Source: Oceanobacillus manasiensis (GTDB lineage Bacteria > Bacillota > Bacilli > Bacillales > Amphibacillaceae). Taken from it: a stretch of 64,000 bases of DNA. Shown in pieces: positions 9,672 through 18,271 of the stretch (position 1 is the first letter of the stretch; every line of letters begins with the position of its first letter). Both the position numbers and the translations under genes were made by a program. Location: assembly GCF_000724085.1 (NCBI RefSeq), contig NZ_CCDL010000002.1:558001-622000 (forward strand), given 5' to 3'. Below the pieces are notes generated by a model. It had not been told where the DNA came from and ran no database searches. It worked only from the letters and a program-made list of their open reading frames with translations.

Positions 9672-10934
9672 CTATTCAATAGAGGATTTTAAATATTTAT
9701 AAAAAAATTCTAATCCTTTTAACGCAGACCTGCTCCTTACCGTGTTACGGTCCCCTTGAAGATGATAGGCTTGTGTTTCATGCCGGTTACTCAGTTGATC
9801 ATAGATGGAAACAAACACCGTACCTGGTTCTTTATTTTCAATCGAGCCTGGTCCTGCAACTCCTGTTAGCGAGATTCCATAAGTACTTCCTAAAAGAGTG
9901 CTTACTTTTTCTGCCATTTGCATTGCACAAGCTTCAGAAACAGCGCCCTCATTTAAAAGCACTTCATTAGAGACTCCTAGTACATCCTGTTTCACACTCG
10001 TATCATAGCATACAATGGAGCCCTTGCAGACCTGTGAGGCGCCGGGCACGGAAACTAGTTTATCGGTAAACATACCACCTGTTAGACTCTCTGCCCCTGC
10101 TACCGTTCTACCTTTTGACTTAAGTAAATCTATTATTTGATTTTCAAGTGTTTGCTCGTTCATACCATAAAGATAAGAGCCAAGGCGCTCCTCTACTTGT
10201 CGTTTCGTATGATCTAGCAACTGATCTGCTTCGGCTTCAGAACTATGTTTAGCAGTAAGCCGGATTACTACACCACTATCTTGCGCCAGGGGTGCAATAG
10301 TAGGGTTAGTTTGATTTTGAATTAAATCATAGAGTTCATGTTCAAGCTGAGATTCTCCAATCCCGACAAACTTCAAGATCATAGACTTGATAACCTGCTT
10401 ATCACCTGTTAATCGTTGTAAATGTGGAAAAACAGCTTCACTGGCCAAACTTTTCATTTCTCGCGGAACACCAGGAAGAAATATCCATGTCCTTCCTTCA
10501 TACGTGACAATCATTCCTGGAGCCATACCCGTGTGGTTTTCCAACACTGTGGCATCAGCAAACACCCGAGCCTGTTTCCGGTTATTTGGTGTCATTTTTG
10601 TTCCACGTTTTTCGAAGAAAGCAACTATTTTATTCATAGAAGGTTCATGCTCCACAATTTCCATCCCCGTCATAGACTGAAAAGCTTCCCTTGTTAAATC
10701 ATCGTCTGTCGGTCCGAGGCCCCCTGTCACAATAATTACATCTGAACGTGCATGTGCTTGATTAAACACTGTTTCCACTCGTTGCAAATTATCTCCTACT
10801 ACAGTGTGATGGTACACATTCACCCCAAATAGGGCAAGTTGTTGTGACAGCCACTGAGCGTTGGTATTTGAAATCTGTCCAAGCAGAAGTTCTGTTCCAA
10901 CAGCAACGACTTCCGTTTTTAGTTGCTTCATCAT
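9672..10934 (-). CDS. cinA: CinA, competence/damage-inducible protein (NMN deamidase family)
   Basis: CinA joins an N-terminal MoaB/MogA-like domain (TEVVAVGTELLLGQISNTNAQ, GGLGPTDDDLT) to a C-terminal CinA domain (AESLTGGMFTDKLVSVPGAS, GISLTGVAGPGS) that in relatives deamidates nicotinamide mononucleotide; in B. subtilis and streptococci it is co-transcribed with recA and linked to competence. The product is 420 aa, close to the family length. The double ATG (10934 or 10931) overlaps the pgsA stop, so it is translationally coupled to pgsA. No terminator is seen before recA, so read-through into recA is likely. Confidence 0.97.
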   Translation of the reverse strand: MMKQLKTEVVAVGTELLLGQISNTNAQWLSQQLALFGVNVYHHTVVGDNLQRVETVFNQAHARSDVIIVTGGLGPTDDDLTREAFQSMTGMEIVEHEPSMNKIVAFFEKRGTKMTPNNRKQARVFADATVLENHTGMAPGMIVTYEGRTWIFLPGVPREMKSLASEAVFPHLQRLTGDKQVIKSMILKFVGIGESQLEHELYDLIQNQTNPTIAPLAQDSGVVIRLTAKHSSEAEADQLLDHTKRQVEERLGSYLYGMNEQTLENQIIDLLKSKGRTVAGAESLTGGMFTDKLVSVPGASQVCKGSIVCYDTSVKQDVLGVSNEVLLNEGAVSEACAMQMAEKVSTLLGSTYGISLTGVAGPGSIENKEPGTVFVSIYDQLSNRHETQAYHLQGDRNTVRSRSALKGLEFFYKYLKSSIE

Positions 10935-11509
10935 TTAGAATCCCTCATTACATGCCAGTTTTTTATAAAATAGTCAACTCCAGATATAACCGTAAAGATT
11001 AGGGCGGCATAAAGCATGACTGTCCCAAAAGGGAATCCAATATATGAGAATGGAAATTGATGTAAAAGCAAAATAGCAATTGCAATCATCTGTGTCGCAG
11101 TTTTAAGCTTTCCCATGCTCCCGGCAGCCAGCACAATACCTTCACCTGCTGCAACCAGACGTAATCCAGTGACAGCGAACTCTCTACTTATAATGATAAT
11201 AACGAGCCAAGCTGGTGCCATTCCCATTTCAACTAAAAGAATGAGTGCAGCTGATACAAGAAGTTTATCAGCAAGCGGATCTAAAAATTTCCCAAGATTC
11301 GTAACAAGGTTATGTTTACGTGCATAATGGCCATCTACCCAATCTGTGGCAGCAGCTATAATGAAAAGTAGTGCTGCTATAAAATGTGTTAATGGGAGTT
11401 CCGTTTCCCCAATGTCCCACGAACCCCAATTAAACGGGATACTTAGTAAAATAATAAAGATAGGTATTAACAATATTCTTGAAAGCGTAATTTTATTTGG
11501 TACATTCAT
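10931..11509 (-). CDS. pgsA: CDP-diacylglycerol-glycerol-3-phosphate 3-phosphatidyltransferase PgsA
   Basis: PgsA makes phosphatidylglycerol phosphate, the committed step to phosphatidylglycerol and cardiolipin, in the cytoplasmic membrane. The 192-aa product has the CDP-alcohol phosphotransferase motif in DWVDGHYARKHNLVTNLG continuing to DPLAD (D-x2-DG-x2-AR-x8-G-x3-D-x3-D), and several membrane helices. Its stop overlaps the cinA start by four bases. A terminator-like hairpin separates it from the preceding rodZ gene. Confidence 0.97.
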   Translation of the reverse strand: MNVPNKITLSRILLIPIFIILLSIPFNWGSWDIGETELPLTHFIAALLFIIAAATDWVDGHYARKHNLVTNLGKFLDPLADKLLVSAALILLVEMGMAPAWLVIIIISREFAVTGLRLVAAGEGIVLAAGSMGKLKTATQMIAIAILLLHQFPFSYIGFPFGTVMLYAALIFTVISGVDYFIKNWHVMRDSK

Positions 11510-11543
11510 TTGTACATCCTCCTACTATGTCTACTATAAGTGA

Positions 11544-11575
11544 TAAAACCCTTCCGTGTATAAAAAGGAAGGGCT
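11544..11575 (-). terminator. Hairpin terminator between rodZ and pgsA
   Basis: CCCTTCC and GGAAGGG form a stem on the minus strand, followed by TTTT, just after the rodZ stop. The T-run is short, so partial read-through into pgsA is plausible. Confidence 0.65.
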
Positions 11576-11584
11576 TCTCTACAA

Positions 11585-12514
11585 TTATTCTGTTTCCTGA
11601 TTAATTTCCAGCCAAATATCCTGACGAACTTTTGCATTCGCATCGACCGGATATTCCATCTCAACACCATTTATTGTGATGGTTAGGTGAGAGGCATTTC
11701 CTATTTTAAAAAATATACGTTCTTTTCCACTCATGTCGATTTCTAATGGAGATTGGTCACTTGTAAACATTCCTTCTTGAAAGAATGTCTCTCCATCTTC
11801 AGATTCCACAAGAAGCCAAGTATCATTTTCCGCCTCAAGGGTAGCTGTTACTTCCTCACCCGCATTATCTAACGCAACAGTAGATCTCGGGGTAGAACCA
11901 GTCCCCTCCTCTACTACAGAAAAGGTAGGATCCGGCTGATTTTCTTCTTGTTCTTCCGCATTGGAACCTTCTTGTTCGGCATCATCACCAGTGCTCGACT
12001 CGTCTTCATTGCTTTGATCCTCTTCATTTTCTGAAGCATTATCCTGTGAATTTTCAGGGTTTGTAATAATAATCTCTTCATCATCTTCGTTTTGCGTATT
12101 GTTGCTATTATTATTCCCCATTGACTGCTGAATAAAATACCATGCTGCGAAAAGAATACCTATAACTAGTACAATCGTAATAATTGTAGGCAGAATAGAA
12201 GAATTAGAATTGCTTTTTTCACTATTTCCGGCTCGCTTCGTTCGTTGCATACGAGTATATTGAACCTCTTCTTGCTCTTCAGTTTTTGGGACTTCTTCTT
12301 TATATTCTTCTAACAATTCGTCTGGATCTAATCCAACTGCATTGGCATATTCTTTAATAAATGCTCTTGCATAAAACTTACCTGGAAGAATCTTCATATT
12401 CCCTTCTTCTATCGCCACAAGATAGCGTTTCTGTATCTTAGTTGATTCCTGAAGACTCTCTAAAGAAATATTCTTTGCTTCTCTAGCTTCTTTTAACCGT
12501 GCACCAATTTCCAT
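11585..12514 (-). CDS. rodZ: RodZ-like membrane protein with HTH and DUF4115 domains (YmfM)
   Basis: RodZ-type proteins couple the MreB cytoskeleton to cell-wall elongation. The product (309 aa) has a Cro/XRE-type helix-turn-helix (GARLKEAREAKNISLESLQE, about residues 4-70), one membrane helix (ILPTIITIVLVIGILFAAWYF), a long very acidic Asn/Glu/Asp linker, and a C-terminal beta domain. The ATG at 12514 is preferred over 12526 because it gives the conserved MEIGARLKEAR start. It follows ymfK within a few bases. The linker is longer and more acidic than in B. subtilis YmfM as I recall it, consistent with salt adaptation. Confidence 0.9.
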   Translation of the reverse strand: MEIGARLKEAREAKNISLESLQESTKIQKRYLVAIEEGNMKILPGKFYARAFIKEYANAVGLDPDELLEEYKEEVPKTEEQEEVQYTRMQRTKRAGNSEKSNSNSSILPTIITIVLVIGILFAAWYFIQQSMGNNNSNNTQNEDDEEIIITNPENSQDNASENEEDQSNEDESSTGDDAEQEGSNAEEQEENQPDPTFSVVEEGTGSTPRSTVALDNAGEEVTATLEAENDTWLLVESEDGETFFQEGMFTSDQSPLEIDMSGKERIFFKIGNASHLTITINGVEMEYPVDANAKVRQDIWLEINQETE

Positions 12515-12531
12515 ATATAACACCATCCATT

Positions 12532-13323
12532 TTAAAAATCAAACATCGAAAAGCCATCGTCCTGGCTAAATTCTTGCCTTTCAATCGGCTCATATGTAAT
12601 AACCTCATCTTCGTGGCTACGAAGTTCAATGATATAATCGAAATCATCAATTTTATACTCCGTTGCCTGTACAAAAATATCTGGGTGCTCAACTACCTTA
12701 ATAGAAGGGAGTTGCATCACCTCTCGTATTAGTTGCCAATGTTTCTCATTTGCTCTGTTTTTCGATACAACACCATCAATAATATAGATATTATCGGGGT
12801 TATATTCGCCTTCAATCAATTTACTGCGCACTGTCTGCTTGAGTAATGTACTTGAAACAAACAACCACCGTTTGTTAGCACAAACACTCGCTGCAACCAC
12901 TGATTCCGTCTTGCCAACCCGAGGCATCCCCCGAATCCCGATTAGCTTATGGCCTTCCTGCTTATATAATTCGGCCATAAAATCTACTAGTAAACCGAGT
13001 TCATTACGAACAAATCGAATGGTTTTACGGTCATCAACATCCCTATGAATGTACTTTCCATGTCGAACAGCTAATTTATCGCGGAGTTTTGGCTTTCTAA
13101 TCTTTGTCACATTAATTGTATCCATTGTTTGTAAGATTGTTCTAAGCCTTGTAATATTTTCATCATACTTGGAAAGGAGAAGCATCCCTCTCCGAGAGTT
13201 TTCCACACCGTTTATCGTAATAATATTTATTGACAACATCCCTAACAAAGAAGAAATATCACCAAGTAACCCGGGTCGATTTATTTGAATTTCATATTCA
13301 AGATACCATTCTGTTCTATCCAT
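12532..13323 (-). CDS. ymfK: YmfK: ACT-like domain plus P-loop protein (DUF3388), function unknown
   Basis: The 263-aa product matches the Bacillaceae YmfK/DUF3388 family, which has no established function. Residues about 6-77 look like an ACT-type ligand-binding fold (YEIQINRPGLLGDISSLLGML). Residues 132-139 read GMPRVGKT, a Walker A motif, and NIYIIDGVV (about 178-186) could be Walker B, suggesting nucleotide binding. An AAGGGG site precedes the ATG at 13323. It lies between ymfJ and rodZ in the conserved block leading to recA. The domain reading is mine from motifs; no activity can be claimed. Confidence 0.85.
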   Translation of the reverse strand: MDRTEWYLEYEIQINRPGLLGDISSLLGMLSINIITINGVENSRRGMLLLSKYDENITRLRTILQTMDTINVTKIRKPKLRDKLAVRHGKYIHRDVDDRKTIRFVRNELGLLVDFMAELYKQEGHKLIGIRGMPRVGKTESVVAASVCANKRWLFVSSTLLKQTVRSKLIEGEYNPDNIYIIDGVVSKNRANEKHWQLIREVMQLPSIKVVEHPDIFVQATEYKIDDFDYIIELRSHEDEVITYEPIERQEFSQDDGFSMFDF

Positions 13324-13445
13324 AAAATTACCCCTTAGTAAATAACATCAAACGATCTAACATGTCAATCTCTCTCTATATATAATAAATGATTTTAACG
13401 TAAGTGAAAAGAGATTATCCTCCATTAGTAAAAATAAAAATTAAA

Positions 13446-13472
13446 AAGCGTAGCGACTGGAGCGAATCACCT
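13446..13472. repeat. Fragment related to the intergenic repeat at 4732-5014
   Basis: The string CGTAGCGACTGGAG followed by a variable pair and AATCA occurs here and at about 4758-4780. Only this short end of the element is visible in the ymfJ-ymfK gap. It supports a dispersed repeat family rather than chance. Confidence 0.5.
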
Positions 13473-13492
13473 GTGGTATCAATGCTTCGTAT

Positions 13493-13534
13493 AAAAAAAG
13501 AAAAAGGAATTGTATTTATTTCTCAACAATTCCT
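13493..13534 (-). terminator. Intrinsic terminator after ymfJ
   Basis: AGGAATTGT pairs with ACAATTCCT around a 12-base loop, followed on the minus strand by TTTTCTTTTTT. It lies about 25 bases past the ymfJ stop and separates ymfJ from ymfK. Confidence 0.85.
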
Positions 13535-13560
13535 CTTTCTCATGTGTTTTCATTTGCCTT

Positions 13561-13806
13561 TTACTTTTGAACAAGCTTGATCATAGTGTTTGCAATCGCT
13601 TGTTGTTCCTGTTCAGAAGCAGCATTCCAAAGTTCACGTAACACAGCCTCTTCTTCATTCTTAGCTTCTACGCTTTGCGAAAGGTAATCGCCTACTTCTT
13701 GTGCTACACTTTGGATTGTTTTTTCACTCATACCTTGTTGCTGGGCCTGTTGTAATTTATTCGATAAGAAACCCTTCCAGGATTCAAAATTATCCAATAC
13801 TGACAT
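13561..13806 (-). CDS. ymfJ: YmfJ, DUF3243 family small protein
   Basis: An 81-aa cytosolic protein of the DUF3243 family, conserved in Bacillaceae at this locus and without known function. Motifs seen: SVLDNFESWKGFLSNKLQQAQQQGMSE, then a helical acidic stretch and EQEQQAIANTMIKLVQK. I chose the ATG at 13806 because GGAGG lies 6-7 bases before it; the longer frame would include that site. It follows the short-chain dehydrogenase gene ymfI and ends in a terminator. Confidence 0.9.
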   Translation of the reverse strand: MSVLDNFESWKGFLSNKLQQAQQQGMSEKTIQSVAQEVGDYLSQSVEAKNEEEAVLRELWNAASEQEQQAIANTMIKLVQK

Positions 13807-13878
13807 ACAAATGCCTCCTTCCATATTATACATCCATAGTATTTGATGAAAAGGAGGCTTTATACATGAATTATGGAA

Positions 13879-14595
13879 TTACCATCCACCAGTCATGTTA
13901 ATAATTTCACCATGAATGTAAGAAGACTGCTTCTCAAGTAAAAATGCAACTAAATTTGCTATTTCTTCAGGCCTGCCTGCACGTCGTAACGGAATCTCAT
14001 CCATAATAGCTTCCTTTTCGTCCAGGTCTAGCTGTCCATTCATTTTAGTTTCAATAAACCCAGGACTTATCCCATTAACTGAGACTCCTGCTGATCCGAC
14101 CTCTTTTGCCAATGCTCTGACGAAGCTGTTTTGCGCTCCTTTTACCGAAGAGTAGACGACTTCATTGCTAGCCCCTTCTTCACCCCATATGGAAGTGATA
14201 AAAATAATGTTTCCATCATTATTTTGAATCATTTCCGGTAGCAGACGCTTAGTGAGCTGCCACGGGGCTTTGACATGCAATGTTAACATCTCGTCCATTA
14301 CCTTATCCGGAGTTTGCTGAAAGACCCCATGGTAGGAACGACCACCAGCAAAGATAACACTATCCACCGAATAGGCAAGCTTATTCATAAATTCTTGTAT
14401 GGCAGAAGGGATAGCAAAGTTTGCCTCCAACACATCTAAAACAACTTCTGGTTTATGTTGCATTCTAAACTGATGCAGCCTCGATACATTTTGATGTCCA
14501 TGTAAAAGAAGAGTATAACCGCTCAGGGCGAGTTTTTCAGCAATCGCTATCCCTATATCTCCACTTGCACCTATAATCAATACTTTCTTCCCCAT
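13879..14595 (-). CDS. ymfI: YmfI, FabG-like short-chain dehydrogenase/reductase
   Basis: The 238-aa product is a classical SDR: nucleotide-binding GASGDIG near the N-terminus, catalytic region with YSSVKGA (Tyr-x3-Lys) and NGISPGFIETKM, and a C-terminal GEIINMTGGW. Its substrate is unknown; FabG-like 3-oxoacyl reductase activity is often assumed from similarity. It sits between the M16 protease pair ymfF-ymfH and ymfJ, the same order as in B. subtilis. Confidence 0.9.
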   Translation of the reverse strand: MGKKVLIIGASGDIGIAIAEKLALSGYTLLLHGHQNVSRLHQFRMQHKPEVVLDVLEANFAIPSAIQEFMNKLAYSVDSVIFAGGRSYHGVFQQTPDKVMDEMLTLHVKAPWQLTKRLLPEMIQNNDGNIIFITSIWGEEGASNEVVYSSVKGAQNSFVRALAKEVGSAGVSVNGISPGFIETKMNGQLDLDEKEAIMDEIPLRRAGRPEEIANLVAFLLEKQSSYIHGEIINMTGGW

Positions 14596-14604
14596 TATAT
14601 CTCC

Positions 14605-15888
14605 TTATTCGTTTGTAATCACATGTGTTGTCATCTGTTCATCTGAAATCCACTCATTTAAAAATGCATGTGCATCTTCTAACTTAAACGCCTGAATCTC
14701 GGGAATCAAGTTGAAAAAGTCAATTCCAAGCATGTGATAATGCGTATATTTACTTGCTATAAATTCAAGAGAATTCATTGATCTTAATAATTGACCAATC
14801 TTTTTCTTCTTCATTCTGTTAAAATCTTCTTTTTCTAATCCGATATCCCTCGTTGAAAGAAGCATTTCTTTTACCTTTTTGGCGAAAGCTTCAGGCTTAT
14901 GTGTATTGCTACCAATAAGGGTATAACCAAAATTCCTTTCCAAGTTGGTTTCATAGAAAAAGCTATCATCAATTAATTCCGATTGATATAATTCTTGGTA
15001 AAAATCTCCACCTTTAGAGAAGTAGTGATCTAATACCATGCTTTGCAGGAGTTCACGTTTTAAAAATTCCTGCTCTGATAATGTAGAGACTGTGTCTTTT
15101 ATACCAATGGTGCACTTTGGTACGGAAACCGACATCGTTTGCTCCGAATTTTCACTCGCTACTTCTAGCTTTTCTTCAGGGAATTGACGTTTAATTTCAT
15201 CCATTTTTTGGAAAGATTTTGCATTTTGATTTGTTTTAATCAATTCCATCATCGATGTTGGGTCAAAATTTCCCGCTAAAAAGAAAACCATATTTTCTGG
15301 GTGATAGAAAGTATTGTAGCATGTATACAAATCATCTTTTGTAATAGTGTAAATGGAATCCACTGTTCCAGCAATATCAATGTTTACAGGGTGTTCCTTA
15401 AACATGCTTTTAATGGTCCCCATAAAAGATTGCCAATCAGGCTGGTCGTCATACATTTTTATTTCTTGTGCGATAATACCTTTTTCCTTTTCGACCGATT
15501 CTTCTGAGAAATATGGATCTTGAACAAAGTCTAAAAGGGTTTCGACATTCTTATCAATATGATTCGTTGCAGAAAATAAATAGGCTGTTTTCGTAAAAGA
15601 AGTATATGCGTTAGGTGAAGCACCCTGCTTACCAAAATCTGCAAACACATCTCTATCTTTTTTTTCAAATAGCTTATGTTCTAAAAAGTGGGCAACCCCT
15701 TCCGGAACTGTAACAGCCTCATTAGAACCAATTGGTGTAAAGGTCTGATCAATGGAGCCATAATTTGTAGTAAACAGTCCGTACGTTTTTGCCATTTCTG
15801 ATCTCGGTAATAAGAAGACCGTTAGTCCATTATCCATTTTTTCAGTGTAGAGGGTTTCTGAGATCTCTTCATATACTTGCTTATTCAT
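14605..15888 (-). CDS. ymfH: YmfH, M16 family zinc peptidase (catalytic partner)
   Basis: A pitrilysin-like peptidase of about 427 aa with the inverted zinc motif HFLEH (in AHFLEHKLFEKKDRDVF) and the downstream metal-ligand region. M16B peptidases usually pair an HxxEH subunit with an inactive one; YmfF next door is that partner here. The start is either ATG 15888 or ATG 15900; the gene overlaps the ymfF stop at 15881-15883, so the two are coupled. The natural substrate is unknown. No signal peptide is seen. Confidence 0.92.
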   Translation of the reverse strand: MNKQVYEEISETLYTEKMDNGLTVFLLPRSEMAKTYGLFTTNYGSIDQTFTPIGSNEAVTVPEGVAHFLEHKLFEKKDRDVFADFGKQGASPNAYTSFTKTAYLFSATNHIDKNVETLLDFVQDPYFSEESVEKEKGIIAQEIKMYDDQPDWQSFMGTIKSMFKEHPVNIDIAGTVDSIYTITKDDLYTCYNTFYHPENMVFFLAGNFDPTSMMELIKTNQNAKSFQKMDEIKRQFPEEKLEVASENSEQTMSVSVPKCTIGIKDTVSTLSEQEFLKRELLQSMVLDHYFSKGGDFYQELYQSELIDDSFFYETNLERNFGYTLIGSNTHKPEAFAKKVKEMLLSTRDIGLEKEDFNRMKKKKIGQLLRSMNSLEFIASKYTHYHMLGIDFFNLIPEIQAFKLEDAHAFLNEWISDEQMTTHVITNE

Positions 15889-17173
15889 TTCCTTCACCAT
15901 CCTTGCTAGTCAGTAGATAAAGGGTATCAGCTTCTATTTTTTTCGCCGCAGTGATAACCTCATCACGTTTTACTGCTTTGATTCCCTTGATTAACTGCTC
16001 GGGAGACCGTTCAGTTTCAGCTAAAACTTGTTGGTAAAGAAGCTCTACCATTCCTTGAGGGTGATCCATTGTTTCTCGTAACTGATTAACAATCAGATCT
16101 TTTGTTTCTTCTAATTCTTCTTCCGTAAAATCGCCGTTTTTCATAGCTTCAAGCTGCTCGTTCATTATTGTACTAGCCTGTTTGTAATCCTTGGGTGCAA
16201 TTCCACTAAATACAATCAAAAGTCCCTTTTGACTTTCAAGACGGGATGAAGCATAATAAGCCAAACTATTTTTTTCCCTAACGTTTATAAATAGTTTAGA
16301 ACTCGGAAAGCCACCAAACATTCCATTGAATACCTGCAATGCATAATAACCTTCATCACGATACGTACAATTAGTACGGTAACCAATATGCAACTTTGCC
16401 TGTTGGATATTTTCTTTTTCCACTACTTCAGAAAATTCTCTAGCATTTTTTTCACTATTTGTTGTTTCCTTTTTAACTGGAGAATTCACTTCTTCTCGCT
16501 TCAATTTGGCGACAAGCAGTTCTTGCAAAGCTTTTTCATCAAAATCTCCTTGAACATAAACATCGAGCTGATTTTCGGAAATTGCCTGTTTATAATAAGT
16601 ATAAAGATTTTCAGGTGTAATCTTCTCGAGGTCCTCTTGGTAACCGTGTACATGGAGGGAAAAGGCTTCTCCTTTGCACATTTCATCAATTAATCGCAAA
16701 TTTGCATAACTCATTTTATCATCTTTTATGGCATGTATTTTCTGTTTCAGAGTATCCTTCTCACGTTTTACAACTGACTTACTAAATGCTTCGTTTTCTA
16801 CGTTTGGTTCAAAAAGTAGCTCACCTAGTAAATTTATCCCTTCTTCTACAATCGCTGACTCATTCGGAATAAACTTCTCATTAGGCACTTCCAAACGAAA
16901 GCTTATAATATGTTGCTCTCCTTTTTTTGAACCATCGACCGAGAGTACAGCACCGTATAATTCATCCAATTTACGTTGTAGTTCCTTTTTACCTGGATAG
17001 TTAAGCGTTCCTTGTTGCAAAATATAAGGTAGTAATGCTCTATGGGTGATCGTTTCCCTTTCCAGTGGTGCTTTCAGTTTCACAACTATATTGATGGTTT
17101 TGTATTTCTTATTATGGATAAAGTGTAAATTTAATCCGTCTGAGTGGACGACGTTTTCTGTAACAGCTTCCAT
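15881..17173 (-). CDS. ymfF: YmfF, M16 family peptidase-like protein lacking the zinc motif
   Basis: A 430-aa M16-type protein. At the place of the zinc motif it reads LLPYILQQGTLNYPGKKELQRKLDELYGA, without HxxEH, so it is probably the non-catalytic subunit that completes the clam-shell with YmfH; the C-terminal half keeps the family substrate-arginine/tyrosine region (NSLAYYASSRLESQKG). It is the first gene after the nup operon terminator and overlaps ymfH. Confidence 0.92.
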   Translation of the reverse strand: MEAVTENVVHSDGLNLHFIHNKKYKTINIVVKLKAPLERETITHRALLPYILQQGTLNYPGKKELQRKLDELYGAVLSVDGSKKGEQHIISFRLEVPNEKFIPNESAIVEEGINLLGELLFEPNVENEAFSKSVVKREKDTLKQKIHAIKDDKMSYANLRLIDEMCKGEAFSLHVHGYQEDLEKITPENLYTYYKQAISENQLDVYVQGDFDEKALQELLVAKLKREEVNSPVKKETTNSEKNAREFSEVVEKENIQQAKLHIGYRTNCTYRDEGYYALQVFNGMFGGFPSSKLFINVREKNSLAYYASSRLESQKGLLIVFSGIAPKDYKQASTIMNEQLEAMKNGDFTEEELEETKDLIVNQLRETMDHPQGMVELLYQQVLAETERSPEQLIKGIKAVKRDEVITAAKKIEADTLYLLTSKDGEGNE

Positions 17174-17260
17174 CCTGTTTTCCTCCTGTTCTTTTATACG
17201 TAACTTTCTTAGGTACTTAAATTATTCTGTTCATTTTTACCACTTGTAATCCATTATAAA

Positions 17261-17300
17261 TTAAAAAAATCTGACTTGCTACTAAATGCAAGTCAGATTT
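17261..17300 (-). terminator. Intrinsic terminator after nupQ
   Basis: A perfect 13-bp stem AAATCTGACTTGC/GCAAGTCAGATTT around an 8-base loop, followed on the minus strand by a T-run. It closes the nupNOPQ operon. Confidence 0.93.
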
Positions 17301-17311
17301 CTGAACAGATT

Positions 17312-18271
17312 TTATCTGCTTCCTTTTATATATGGCTCACCGTTAGCTCGTGGAGCCTCAGAGCGACCGATAAATCCAGCCAGAGCTAAAATAGTCAGTA
17401 CATATGGTGCAATTAATAAAAATACCTGTGGTACATCAGCTAGCAACGGAATTCCCGCACCGATCACACTTAGGCTTTGGGCAAATCCAAAAAATAATGC
17501 TGCGCCCATCGCGCCGAGGGGATGCCACTTACCAAAAATAACTGCTGCTAAGGCCATAAATCCTTGTCCAACGATAGTAGCGTGTGAGAAATTAAGTGCA
17601 ATGGTTAAGGCAAATACAGAACCACCCAATCCACCAAATGCTCCAGAAATAATGACAGCTACGTAACGCATTTTTGTAACGCTAATTCCATTGGTGTCTG
17701 CAGCCATTGGATGTTCTCCAACTGCACGCAGTCTTAAACCAAATGGGGTTTTATACATAATATACCAGCAAACTAGTGCTAATATAATGGAAATATAGGA
17801 GATAACATAGATCCCTTCAAAGAAGATAGGCCCTAAAACTGGTATGTCTGACAAAAGCCAAATATCTGTTGTGTAAAACGGTTGTGTGACCATGTCGGTC
17901 TGTCCCTTACCATAAAATTGTTTGGTTAAAAATATACCGAGTCCTAGTGCCAGGAAATTAATAGCTACACCACTTACAACCTGATCTGCTCTAAACGAAA
18001 CAGAAGCTACTGCATGTATTATAGAGAAGATTGCAGAAACAACCATGGCAACTAAGATGGAAACCCAAGGCGTCCACGCACCTAGAACGTCTGCAAAAGT
18101 TAAGTTAAACACAATACCGACAAATGCTCCCATAACCATTAGCCCTTCAAGGCCAATATTAACGACACCTGATCTTTCACTGAACACTCCGCCAAGCGCT
18201 GTGAAAATAAGCGGCGCAGAGAAGAAGAGTGCTGGTGGTATGACCGATTGTAATAGCTCAATAAACCCCAT
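17312..18271 (-). CDS. nupQ: Nucleoside ABC transporter permease NupQ
   Basis: One of two membrane subunits of an ABC importer of the BPD_transp_2 class. The 319-aa product has about 8-9 hydrophobic helices and the family motifs FTALGGVFSERSGVVNIGLEGLM and DQVVSGVAINFLALGLG, and ends RSEAPRANGEPYIKGSR. Its ATG at 18271 immediately follows the nupP stop. Together with NupO, NupP and the NupN lipoprotein it forms a purine-nucleoside uptake system by comparison with B. subtilis YufNOPQ; the exact substrate is inferred. Confidence 0.93.
   Translation of the reverse strand: MGFIELLQSVIPPALFFSAPLIFTALGGVFSERSGVVNIGLEGLMVMGAFVGIVFNLTFADVLGAWTPWVSILVAMVVSAIFSIIHAVASVSFRADQVVSGVAINFLALGLGIFLTKQFYGKGQTDMVTQPFYTTDIWLLSDIPVLGPIFFEGIYVISYISIILALVCWYIMYKTPFGLRLRAVGEHPMAADTNGISVTKMRYVAVIISGAFGGLGGSVFALTIALNFSHATIVGQGFMALAAVIFGKWHPLGAMGAALFFGFAQSLSVIGAGIPLLADVPQVFLLIAPYVLTILALAGFIGRSEAPRANGEPYIKGSR

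Noticed and set aside
15881-17173. Truncation or decay of YmfF because it lacks HxxEH
   Set aside because: The B. subtilis orthologue also lacks the motif; M16B pairs normally have one inactive subunit.
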